From JBFGCT01 sp041581055 (GTDB lineage: Bacteria > Actinomycetota > Acidimicrobiia > Acidimicrobiales > Ilumatobacteraceae), in the NCBI GenBank assembly GCA_041581055.1, contig JBFGCT010000099.1, positions 1-14,797 of the forward strand: a stretch of 14,797 bases of DNA, written 5' to 3'. Every line of letters begins with the position of its first letter. Within the stretch, counting starts at the first letter, position 1. Positions 6,792-13,437 of the stretch are shown here, one piece after another. The notes beneath the pieces are model-generated. The model was not told the DNA's origin and made no database searches. It saw only the letters and a program-made list of their open reading frames with translations. The position numbers were made by a program, and so were the translations under genes.

Positions 6792-8081
6792 ATGGAACTC
6801 GCCGATGCTGTCACGGCCACCTCGGTGGCCGTGAGCCACGTCGGGAAGGTGCGCGTGGATCACTGTGACGTGACGGTGCTGCGCTCGGAGCTGGCCCGGC
6901 TGAAGACGACGCAGTCGCGGCTCGACGCTCAGGTGGCCCGGTTGACCCATGCCGCCGACGCGGCCGGGGCGTTCATCGGCACCGGCGCGAAGGACACTGC
7001 GGAGTGGTTGGGGAAACAGACCGGCACGTCGACCCGCAAGAACCGGACCGCGGCGGAGTTGGGCGAGGCGATGTCGAGGTCCGATGAGCTCGCCGACGCG
7101 GTCACCTCGGGTGGGTTGTCGTCCGACAAGGCGACCGCCGCGGTTGGTGCCGCCGGCGGTGAAGCACTCGATGCCGAGGTGATCGAGGCGATCGCCGACC
7201 TGCCGCTGCCGGCGGTCAAGCCGACCGTGGAGGACTGGCGGGCCCGGCAGAACCCCGACCGTGACGCCGACGTGGCCGACACCCAACGCGCCCGGCGCCA
7301 CCTCAAGGTCACCGACCAGCCCGACGGCATGACACGAGTAGACGGGCTGCTCGACCCCGAATCCGGGGCGATCGTCCGCACCACCCTCGACGGGATCATG
7401 AACCACACTGCGTTCGACGGGACGAAGCGGACGCGTGACCAGCGGTGTGCCGACGCCCTCACCCAACTCTGCACCGCCGCCTCCAAAGGCAAGCTCGCCG
7501 GGGGCCGGTCGAACACCAAGCTGATCGCCACCGTCGCCTTCGAGACCATCGTCGAACGAGCCGCCCACCGGGGCATCACCCACGTCGGGCCCACCTTGGA
7601 CCCCGACACGGTGCGGCGACTGGCCTGCGATGCCGGCATCCACCGGCTGATCACCGGACCCGGTTCCGGCATTCTGGACTTCGGTCACGAGAACCGGTTG
7701 GTGTCCGACAACCTCTTCCTCGCCCTCGTCGCCCGCGACCGGACCTGCCGCTGGCCGGGCTGCTCGATCCGGGCCACCTGGTGCGACGCCCACCACATCA
7801 TCCACCGCGCAGACCACGGGCCGACCAACGACGAGAACCTGGTCCTGCTCTGCCACCGCCACCACCAACTCTCCCACCAACGAGGCTGGACCATCACCGG
7901 CACCGGCAACGAGCTCCGAGTGGCCAATCCCGACGGATCGATCGAGACGAGCCGACCACCGGGAGCCTCCCCACCAGCAAACCCGCCCCGAGCCGGCACG
8001 ACCGGGCGAGAGCCACCCGACGACAACGCCCCGGACACGGCCCCCTGGCACCTGGCCGCCGAGCAGCTCACCCTCGCCTGA
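6792..8081 (+). CDS. DUF222/HNH endonuclease (13E12-type), full length
   Basis: 429 residues. ATG 6792 is chosen because the promoter places the transcript start there; the longer frame from TTG 6756 would begin in the -35 box. The helical DUF222 domain covers about residues 30-290, including the conserved VDGLLDPESGAIVRTTLD (183-200). The HNH nuclease occupies about 305-362: CRWPGC, then CDAHHIIH (331-338), the GPTNDENL loop and CHRHHQL (354-360). Catalysis is expected from the His pair 334/335 and the Asn of the loop with one divalent metal. A Pro-rich disordered tail ends in EQLTLA. A paralogue lies at 2-310. Such proteins are abundant in actinobacteria, often in many copies; target and role are not established. 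The SOS box predicts DNA-damage control. Confidence 0.9.
   Translation: MELADAVTATSVAVSHVGKVRVDHCDVTVLRSELARLKTTQSRLDAQVARLTHAADAAGAFIGTGAKDTAEWLGKQTGTSTRKNRTAAELGEAMSRSDELADAVTSGGLSSDKATAAVGAAGGEALDAEVIEAIADLPLPAVKPTVEDWRARQNPDRDADVADTQRARRHLKVTDQPDGMTRVDGLLDPESGAIVRTTLDGIMNHTAFDGTKRTRDQRCADALTQLCTAASKGKLAGGRSNTKLIATVAFETIVERAAHRGITHVGPTLDPDTVRRLACDAGIHRLITGPGSGILDFGHENRLVSDNLFLALVARDRTCRWPGCSIRATWCDAHHIIHRADHGPTNDENLVLLCHRHHQLSHQRGWTITGTGNELRVANPDGSIETSRPPGASPPANPPRAGTTGREPPDDNAPDTAPWHLAAEQLTLA
7775..7946 (+). repeat. Direct repeat copy B (HNH-encoding)
   Basis: This is the counterpart of 1-172, same orientation, offset 7774 nt, no gaps, about 13 mismatches by hand count. Confidence 0.85.
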
Positions 8082-8266
8082 CTGCGACGCGGCCCTGCGA
8101 GCACTCGCCGACTGCTGAGACACCCAATCACGAACGGCGCCGACGGGGTCGATGCTTGCGCCCGCGAAGGCGGCAGACCCGCCAATCTGCTCCGAGTCCG
8201 TTGAGCGCGATACCGTCCCGGCGCAACCAGCGTTCGAGGGTGCCGAGTCGGCGAGGAGCAACTGCG

Positions 8267-9103
8267 ATGGACGAGCGAGCGATCTTCGTCACCGGCGCGG
8301 CGAGCGGGATCGGCCGGGCGACGGCGCGGCTGTTCGGTTCCGAGGGCTGGTTCGTCGGGGGATACGACATCGATCGCGGCGCGCTCGACGCCCTCCAGGG
8401 CGAGCTCGGCGACCGGGGCGTGACCGGCGTGCTCGACGTCCGGGACAAGGACGCGTTCGATGCGGCGATCGCCGACTTCGGCGGCGCCACCGGTGGCCGC
8501 CTCGACCTGATGTTCAACAACGCCGGCATCGCGGTGGCGGGGAATCTCGACGAGGTGCCGTTCGCCAAGATCCGCGACATGGTCGACATCAACCTGATCG
8601 GCGTCCTCATCGGCATCCATGCGGCGATCCCGCTGCTGCGCCGAACGCCGAACTCGCTCTGCTGCACCACGTCGTCGGCGGCGGCGACCTTCGGCGCTCC
8701 CGGGATGGCCGCGTACTCGGCGACGAAGTACGCGGTGAAGGGGCTGACGGAGGCGTTGAGCGTGGAACTGGCCCACTACGGCGCCCGGGCCGCGGACGTC
8801 TCCCCCGGCATCATCGACACGCCACTCTGGTCGAGCGCCCGCTACGCGAAGGGCGAGATCGCCGGCGACTTCAGCAGCGTGCCGCGGGTCAACGCCGGAC
8901 GGACCGATGCCAGCCGGACGCTCCCGCCGGAGGAGGTCGCGGCCTGCGTCTGGAACGCCTACCACGGCGACAAGGTCCACTGGTACGTGCCGCCGGAGTT
9001 GGTCGAACGGGACCGCGCGAAGGCGGCCGACCCGGAGCGGCTCCGCGACGAGCTGATCGCGCGGGCCTCGCGGCGGGGCCGGTCGGCGAGCGCCGATGGC
9101 TGA
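8267..9103 (+). CDS. Short-chain dehydrogenase/reductase
   Basis: 278 residues, classical SDR. The nucleotide motif TGAASGIG is at 9-16, D34 after the second strand favours NAD(H), NNAG is at 84-87, the catalytic Ser is 136 or 137 and YSATK gives Y150 and K154. The PG motif (SPGIIDTP) follows at 179-186. It oxidises an alcohol or reduces a carbonyl; the substrate cannot be read from sequence. ATG 8267 has GAGGAG about 8 nt upstream. The frame is open far upstream but that part is antisense-like and overlaps the HNH gene. The last 8 nt overlap the epoxide-hydrolase-like gene, so the two form an operon, perhaps acting in turn on one compound. The 185-nt upstream gap (8082-8266) shows no clear promoter. 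Confidence 0.9.
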   Translation: MDERAIFVTGAASGIGRATARLFGSEGWFVGGYDIDRGALDALQGELGDRGVTGVLDVRDKDAFDAAIADFGGATGGRLDLMFNNAGIAVAGNLDEVPFAKIRDMVDINLIGVLIGIHAAIPLLRRTPNSLCCTTSSAAATFGAPGMAAYSATKYAVKGLTEALSVELAHYGARAADVSPGIIDTPLWSSARYAKGEIAGDFSSVPRVNAGRTDASRTLPPEEVAACVWNAYHGDKVHWYVPPELVERDRAKAADPERLRDELIARASRRGRSASADG

Positions 9104-9989
9104 CGTCACCCACGGATTCGCCGATCTCGGCGAGGTGCGCCTGCACTACGTCGAGGCGGGAGCGGGCCCGCTGGTCGTGTTCCATCACGGGTTCCCGTCG
9201 TGCTGGCTCAGCTTCAACTACCAGCTCGCCGACCTCGCCGCCGACCACCGTGTGGTCAGCATCGACGGGCTCGGCGCCAACCTGTCGTCGAAACCCGACG
9301 ACCTGGCGCCGTATCGCCTCGAGCGGCTCGTCGAGCAGCTCGACGGTGTCGCCCGCCACCTCGCCGGCGACGAACCGTTCAGCCTGATCGGCCACGACTG
9401 GGGCGGCGCGCTCGCCTGGGCGTTCGCGCAGCGACACCCGGATCGCCTCCGCGACGTCGTCGCCATCAGCGCGCCGCCCTACAACCAACTGATCGAGCTG
9501 CTCCGGACGAACCCCGACCAGCGCGCCCGGTCGTCGTACATGTGGGATCTGCGCGACGGCGACCTGCACACCCTGCTCACGGAAGACGACGGGCGCCGGC
9601 TCTGGCGGTGGGCGTATCGACCGCTCCGTTCGCTGCCGCACTTCGACGGCGCGATCGACCTGCAGTTCCGTGACGCCCTGGCGATGCCCGGCGCGGTCGA
9701 CGGCGGGATCGACTGGTACCGGGCGAACGTGCCGCCGGTCGACGAGATCCAGGCGTTCGAGCCGTGGCCGTCCCGGTCCGCCACGGTGACCGTGCCCGGC
9801 CTGCTGATCTGGGGTGACGACGACCGGACGTTCGTGCCCGAGTTCATCGACGCCCTCCCCGACTACGTCGACGATCTCCGTGTGTGCCGCCTTCCGGACA
9901 CCGGGCACTGGCCGATGATCGAGCGGCCCACCGAGGTCAACCGGGCGATCCGCGAGTTCCTCGGGCGGTCGGTCACATCCAGTCGATGA
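9096..9989 (+). CDS. Alpha/beta hydrolase, epoxide hydrolase type
   Basis: 297 residues. The oxyanion motif HGFP is at 31-34, and the nucleophile elbow GHDWGG places Asp101 as nucleophile, as in epoxide hydrolases and haloalkane dehalogenases. The acid is probably D243 (WGDDD) and the base H271 (TGHWP). HGFP with cap tyrosines (Y148 and Y208, the latter in DWYRANVP) favours an epoxide hydrolase, which opens epoxides to diols. ATG 9096 overlaps the end of the dehydrogenase gene by 8 nt. The 3' end overlaps the convergent VOC gene by 17 nt. A dehydrogenase plus epoxide hydrolase pair suggests breakdown of an epoxide to a diol and then a ketone, but the substrate is not known. Confidence 0.85.
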   Translation: MADVTHGFADLGEVRLHYVEAGAGPLVVFHHGFPSCWLSFNYQLADLAADHRVVSIDGLGANLSSKPDDLAPYRLERLVEQLDGVARHLAGDEPFSLIGHDWGGALAWAFAQRHPDRLRDVVAISAPPYNQLIELLRTNPDQRARSSYMWDLRDGDLHTLLTEDDGRRLWRWAYRPLRSLPHFDGAIDLQFRDALAMPGAVDGGIDWYRANVPPVDEIQAFEPWPSRSATVTVPGLLIWGDDDRTFVPEFIDALPDYVDDLRVCRLPDTGHWPMIERPTEVNRAIREFLGRSVTSSR

Positions 9990-10950
9990 ACCGGAGGCGG
10001 TCGATCGAGTGGGCGTCGTCGGGGCCGCGTTGCTGGAGGCCGAACAGGTTGCCGTCCGGATCCCGGGCGAAGACCTCGCGCCCGCCGTTGGTCCCGGTGG
10101 GTGTCCCGATGAACTCGACACCGGCCGCCGTCAGGCGCTCGTACTCGCTCGCCAGGTCGGCGACCTCGAACACGAACTTGTTGTACCCGATCGCCTCGAA
10201 CGGTGCGGGCTCGCCGGGCCGGGCGGTGACCGGATTGACGTACTGCCACAGCTCGAGGACCATGTTGCCGACGTTGAACCACGCGGCACGGATGCGCACG
10301 TCGTCGAGCCCGGTCACCTCGTCGGCTCGCGGCCCGGTGACCTTGTTCACCCGCCGGTACGGCGCGACCCCGAGCAGTCGCTCGTAGAAGTCGACGAGCC
10401 GGTCGATGTCCGGACTGACGAGCGCGACGTGGGCGATCCAGATCGGGCCGTCGAAGGGCGGCGCGTCGAGCTGCTCGACCTCGAACATGATCCCGTCCGC
10501 GTCGCGCGCGTAGCCGTAGAGGACGCCGTAGCCGCCGAGATCGATCGGCGCCCCGGCCCGGCTGACCGGCGTCGCCTGCAGGTCGATGAACGTCGTATAC
10601 AGCTCGAGCGGCGCCGGCGACTGGTAGCAGATGTGGGTGAAACCCGGGCCCTCGACCGGGAGTACCCGCGGACCGGCCGTCGCGGCGGGCGCGAACTGCG
10701 TGAGCTCGAGGTACGCGTTCGGGCCCTGCATCACCGCCACGTCGACGGGATCGGACACCGGGCCACCGTTTGCCGGGCCACCGTTCGCTGGGTCACCGGT
10801 CGCCGACGGCGCCGGGCGGCCGCTGAGGGGCCGGCGGCCGGCGAGTTCGAGCGTGGTGGCGGAGCGGTAGAACTCCACCGTCCGGCTCAGATCGCGCACC
10901 GACAGCCCGACGTGGTTGATGCCCTTCACGGTCGTGCCAAGCTGCCCCAC
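9973..10950 (-). CDS. Two-module VOC (glyoxalase/dioxygenase-fold) protein
   Basis: 325 residues from GTG 10950; GTG 10929 is an alternative start and neither has a strong ribosome site. Two vicinal-oxygen-chelate modules are seen, about 8-165 and 170-310. Module 1 has the four expected ligand positions H13, E82, H106 and E157. In module 2, H174 and E233 are in place, but K258 and G304 replace the other two, so it probably binds no metal in that set. Families with this fold include glyoxalase I, extradiol dioxygenases and methylmalonyl-CoA epimerase. A Gly/Pro/Asn-rich insert (about 50-66), made by a 15-bp tandem repeat, lies in a loop of module 1. The gene converges on the epoxide-hydrolase-like gene, and may serve the same pathway. 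Confidence 0.85.
   Translation of the reverse strand: MGQLGTTVKGINHVGLSVRDLSRTVEFYRSATTLELAGRRPLSGRPAPSATGDPANGGPANGGPVSDPVDVAVMQGPNAYLELTQFAPAATAGPRVLPVEGPGFTHICYQSPAPLELYTTFIDLQATPVSRAGAPIDLGGYGVLYGYARDADGIMFEVEQLDAPPFDGPIWIAHVALVSPDIDRLVDFYERLLGVAPYRRVNKVTGPRADEVTGLDDVRIRAAWFNVGNMVLELWQYVNPVTARPGEPAPFEAIGYNKFVFEVADLASEYERLTAAGVEFIGTPTGTNGGREVFARDPDGNLFGLQQRGPDDAHSIDRLRFIDWM
10760..10804 (-). repeat. Three 15-bp tandem units in the VOC gene
   Basis: Units at 10760-10774, 10775-10789 and 10790-10804 share the form GGG-C/T-CACCG. They encode the loop GDPANGGPANGGP in module 1. In-frame unit length keeps the gene intact; copy number is likely variable. Confidence 0.8.
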
Positions 10951-11302
10951 AGCGGATTCCGATCTCTCCGACGCGAGGTCGTCGCGTCACGTCCGCACGA
11001 CGGTACACCGACGCTCGCGGTGTCGATCGACCTGCGTTGTCGCCGACGGCGCTTGTGGTGGCTCGGCGAGGGGTGTGGCAGCCGGCCGGGAGACGGCGCT
11101 GGCTCTACGCCGGAGCGACGACGGGAACCGGCCCCCGTGACCTGAGCGCCCCTCGCCGCCGGGTGCGCGCTGCGGTCGTCGGCACCCGCCGGGGGCGTGG
11201 GCTACCCTTTCGGTCGTGCGTGCGGGGGGTATCGCGCTGGTCGATCGGGCCCGACGGCACGATCGCGTCCGGCGGTGAGGAGGTGCCCCCGACGGAAATC
11301 CC
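10951..11302. other. 352-nt gap: remnant of a PIN gene end and candidate promoter
   Basis: No intact gene is supported here. It holds the start region of the VOC gene (minus), a short match to the vapC 3' end (11105-11127), and a -10-like TACCCT (11203-11208) that could serve the Cys-rich protein gene. The part from about 11220 to 11302 shows coding-like third-position G/C in a frame other than that of the downstream gene (see findings). Confidence 0.5.
11105..11127 (-). pseudogene. Vestige of a PIN-toxin gene 3' end
   Basis: 23 nt match the end of vapC (12706-12728) with one mismatch, including the TAG stop and codons for the final residues (VVAPA). The remaining PIN coding sequence is not recognisable to the right. 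It is either a leftover of an older copy or a duplicated fragment. Confidence 0.45.
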
Positions 11303-12223
11303 GTGGGGGTGCTCGTGCTCGACGGCGTCACGCCCGACGCAGGCGCGGAGCCGCAGGGCTTCGCCGGCTCGCGGCGCCGCGCCGCTCCGCCCCATGAGCC
11401 CAACCAGCTCGTCGAGAACGCGCTGAAGGCGGGGTGGGGCGCCAACGAGATGATCACGATCATCCTCGCCCTCTCGGCGAACGGCTACTCGTTCGACCAG
11501 ATCGTCGAGGCGATCGTCCTCACCCCCCGCGACCGCCTTCAAGACGTACTCCGCTTCCCGTTGTTCCCCGGTGTGGGCACCTGCGTGGCGCTGATGGACG
11601 GCGGCCAAGTGGTGCAACCGGCGAAGGACAACATCGACGGCGACGTCGTCTACGACACCGAGTGCAACGAAGCGCTGATCACCTGCCAGGACAACCTCGA
11701 GGACCTGCTCTGCGAGGAGCCGGGCGACCCTGACGCGACGGCCGACGCGCCGGAGGGCAGCCCCGAACTGCTCTTCGTCGAGGGCATCCACGAAACGCCG
11801 GTCGTCGAGCTGAAGGAGGGTGTCGAGGAGGCGACAGTGTTCATGGCGATCGAGGGCGACACGGCCGAGGTGAGAATCGAGCAGGCGGATCGCATGGGTG
11901 GCCAGATGTTCCCGTGGCTCGTCTGCGACTTCATCCTGTACACGGTGTGGAGCGGGCCAGACGACAGCATCGACGACGGTGTGATCCAACCGGTGCTCCG
12001 TTTCGAGGTCGCCGGCGACCGCACCATGTTGAGCCCGGGGTGCGAGGACCCCGACATCGCCCCGATCATTTCGAAGCACGACGAGGATCTCGCCGAGCGA
12101 GAGGCGACGCTAGAGATGACGACGTTCACGATCGAAGCGCAGCTCGATGGATCCGCGACCGGAACATGGCGGGGCATGCCGGTCCGGTTCGAAGATGTCG
12201 TCGAGGTCCAGCCGGCGGACTGA
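11303..12223 (+). CDS. Cys-rich protein of unknown function; N-terminus doubtful
   Basis: 306 residues from GTG 11303, the first start after an in-frame TGA at 11276-11278. The segment NQLVENALKAGWGANEMITI and the following SANGYSFDQIVEAIVL (about 34-74) look like a small helical domain. The rest is acidic and mixed, with six cysteines (in GTC, TEC, ITC, LLC, LVC, PGC), an even number that suggests disulfides and export. Yet no signal peptide is seen. The preceding frame 11220-11309 reads as good protein and would join this one if the G-run 11305-11309 had one more G, so the true start may be upstream. Convincing third-position G/C supports coding from here onward. I recognise no family, and neighbours give no clue. 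Confidence 0.65.
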   Translation: MGVLVLDGVTPDAGAEPQGFAGSRRRAAPPHEPNQLVENALKAGWGANEMITIILALSANGYSFDQIVEAIVLTPRDRLQDVLRFPLFPGVGTCVALMDGGQVVQPAKDNIDGDVVYDTECNEALITCQDNLEDLLCEEPGDPDATADAPEGSPELLFVEGIHETPVVELKEGVEEATVFMAIEGDTAEVRIEQADRMGGQMFPWLVCDFILYTVWSGPDDSIDDGVIQPVLRFEVAGDRTMLSPGCEDPDIAPIISKHDEDLAEREATLEMTTFTIEAQLDGSATGTWRGMPVRFEDVVEVQPAD

Positions 12224-12325
12224 CTCCTCACCCGCACGGTCGCGCCGTCGTCGCCGGGGACCCCGGCCGAGCTCGACGGCGGGGCGCGGTGAGTCGGTGC
12301 GGTGCTAGCGTTCGGGCACGACCGA

Positions 12326-12658
12326 CTTCTCCCCGAACCCCTGCGCGAGCGATCGCTATACCGCTAGGGAGACACGATGTCGGTCGACGACCGGACACGA
12401 TTGAACCTGCACCGCAAACTCGAAGCGGTGCTCGGAGCCCAGGAGGCCGACACGCTCATGGCCCACCTCCCTCCCGTCACCTGGCAGGACGTGGCCACCA
12501 AGGACGACCTGCGCGTCCTCTCCGCCGACCTGCGTGCCGAGTTCGCCGACGTCCGGGCCGAGATCGCCACGGCCGTCGACCGCCAGACCCGATGGATGGT
12601 CACCTTCATCTGCGCCTGGAGCGCCGTCGTGGTCGCGGCCGTGCGGTTGCTGTTCTGA
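12326..12658 (+). repeat. Duplicated segment, copy 1
   Basis: It matches 13438-13749: the block CTGCGCGAGCGATCGC lies at 12341-12356 and again at 13453-13468, followed by a 20-nt leader of equal length but different sequence and then a near-identical gene. The only length change is 21 nt inside the gene. Confidence 0.85.
12377..12658 (+). CDS. Small coiled-coil membrane protein, copy 1
   Basis: 93 residues from ATG 12377, with GGGAGA 7 nt upstream. The N-terminal part (1-45) holds LHRKLEAVLGAQEADTLMAH and LPPVTWQDVATKDDL, a pattern I know from small actinobacterial proteins of unknown function. A short coiled coil (about 44-68) follows, then one membrane span (about 71-92). The C-terminus is VRLLF. 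The topology resembles DUF1640-like small anchored coiled-coil proteins. A -10-like TAGCGT lies at 12306-12311. The near-identical second copy is at 13489-13749. The pair brackets the VapBC genes. Function is unknown. Confidence 0.8.
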   Translation: MSVDDRTRLNLHRKLEAVLGAQEADTLMAHLPPVTWQDVATKDDLRVLSADLRAEFADVRAEIATAVDRQTRWMVTFICAWSAVVVAAVRLLF

Positions 12659-12705
12659 TCTCGCGGCCGGGCGACCGGGTCCCTGTCGGAGGTAGGCGCT
12701 CGGCG

Positions 12706-13098
12706 CTACGCAGGAGCGACGACGGGAATCCCCAACCGCCTGGCCGCGTCGGCCAGCCGGTCGTCGTAGGTGACGATGCCGTCGAGCTCATCGCCGAGCT
12801 CCAGCGCAGCGGCGAGGTGCAGCGCGTCGAGGCTGCGCAACGTCGGCGGATCGATGCGTCCGGCTGCGTCGAACACGCGCGTCGGCAGGCCGGAGACGGC
12901 AAGCGACTCGATCGTGGTTCGCACGCGATCCATGCGGTCCGGCGTCACACGCCGAGCGGCGCGATTCAGCTCGGTGCGGGTCAGATCGCTGGTCGCCAGG
13001 TCGTCACCGACGTCGACGATCCAGCTCCGGAGCGCAGCAGTTTCGTCCTCCTCGACGATCAGTTGCACGACGGCCGACGCGTCGATGTAGTGCGCCAC
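12706..13098 (-). CDS. vapC: PIN-domain toxin (VapC type)
   Basis: 130 residues, usual VapC length. The acidic residues of the PIN active site are present: D6 (YIDAS), E43 (TRTEL), D91 (SLDALHLA) and D112 (TYDD). PIN toxins are Mg2+-dependent RNases that cut tRNA, rRNA or mRNA when freed from the antitoxin. The start is GTG 13098, one nucleotide after the antitoxin stop, so the toxin is read by coupled translation. A longer frame to 13206 would overlap the antitoxin. Its end, VVAPA-stop, has a copy at 11105-11127. The gene converges on the small membrane gene copy 1. Confidence 0.9.
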   Translation of the reverse strand: MAHYIDASAVVQLIVEEDETAALRSWIVDVGDDLATSDLTRTELNRAARRVTPDRMDRVRTTIESLAVSGLPTRVFDAAGRIDPPTLRSLDALHLAAALELGDELDGIVTYDDRLADAARRLGIPVVAPA

Positions 13099-13099
13099 G

Positions 13100-13363
13100 T
13101 CAGAACCGCTCGTCGTCGCGCATTCGGAGGATCTCGGCCGACAAGCTCGGCCCCGGCTCGGGCGGGGGCAGGTCGAGGATCGATCGCCGCGCCGGGCGCA
13201 TCTCACCGTTGTCGATCAATTCCCGGACACGGCTCGTAGGGATCGGGGTGAGCCGGGCCACCGGCCGACCGCGATCGGTGATGGTGAGCACCTCGCCGGC
13301 CGCCGCCCGTGCGACGACCGCCGACGCGTTCTGCTTCAGGGCTCGAATCCCGACCACTTCCAT
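13100..13363 (-). CDS. vapB: Phd/YefM-family antitoxin
   Basis: 87 residues from ATG 13363. The N-terminal domain has the Phd/YefM pattern: VVGIRALKQNASAVVARAAAGE then TDRGRPVARLTP, written here as separate parts of one domain (about 3-40). It binds operator DNA as a dimer. The C-terminal half (about 45-87) is charged and probably wraps the toxin. ATG 13363 lies 7 nt after a -10 box, giving a leaderless start; ATG 13372 overlaps that box and ATG 13390 lies upstream of it. The stop is one nucleotide before the toxin start. In the family the antitoxin, alone or with toxin, represses its own promoter. The symbol vapB is by convention for the VapC partner. Confidence 0.85.
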   Translation of the reverse strand: MEVVGIRALKQNASAVVARAAAGEVLTITDRGRPVARLTPIPTSRVRELIDNGEMRPARRSILDLPPPEPGPSLSAEILRMRDDERF

Positions 13364-13370
13364 GTGCTTC

Positions 13371-13376
13371 ATTGTA
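13371..13376 (-). promoter_or_regulatory. -10 box of the antitoxin-toxin operon
   Basis: On the minus strand TACAAT differs from TATAAT at one position and stands 7 nt before ATG 13363. No good -35 is visible at 16-18 nt (TCTTCA is the best). The 125-nt region to 13488 also holds the promoter for membrane protein copy 2 on plus, where TACCGT (13420-13425) is the candidate -10. Confidence 0.5.
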
Positions 13377-13437
13377 GAACATCGCAGCATCGTGAAGACC
13401 TCCGATTCGGACCCGGTGTTACCGTGACGAACACCGG

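Noticed and set aside
8169..8183. GGCGG-N5-CCGCC hairpin upstream of the dehydrogenase gene, considered as terminator or riboswitch
   Set aside because: The stem is only 5 bp, there is no U-run, and no conserved riboswitch core is seen.
8082..8266. Possible tRNA or attachment-site remnant
   Set aside because: No cloverleaf, T-loop or acceptor pairing can be built, and no integrase gene is nearby.
7685..9109. Long minus frame opposite the HNH and dehydrogenase genes
   Set aside because: The plus-strand genes there have intact catalytic motifs; the minus frame shows none.
10009..11145. Long plus frame opposite the VOC gene
   Set aside because: Arg/Asp/Val-rich shadow of a gene with two clear VOC modules on the other strand.
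11105..12079. Long minus frame opposite the Cys-rich gene
   Set aside because: The plus reading has hydrophobic helical segments and normal composition; the minus reading does not. Only its last codons match the vapC end.
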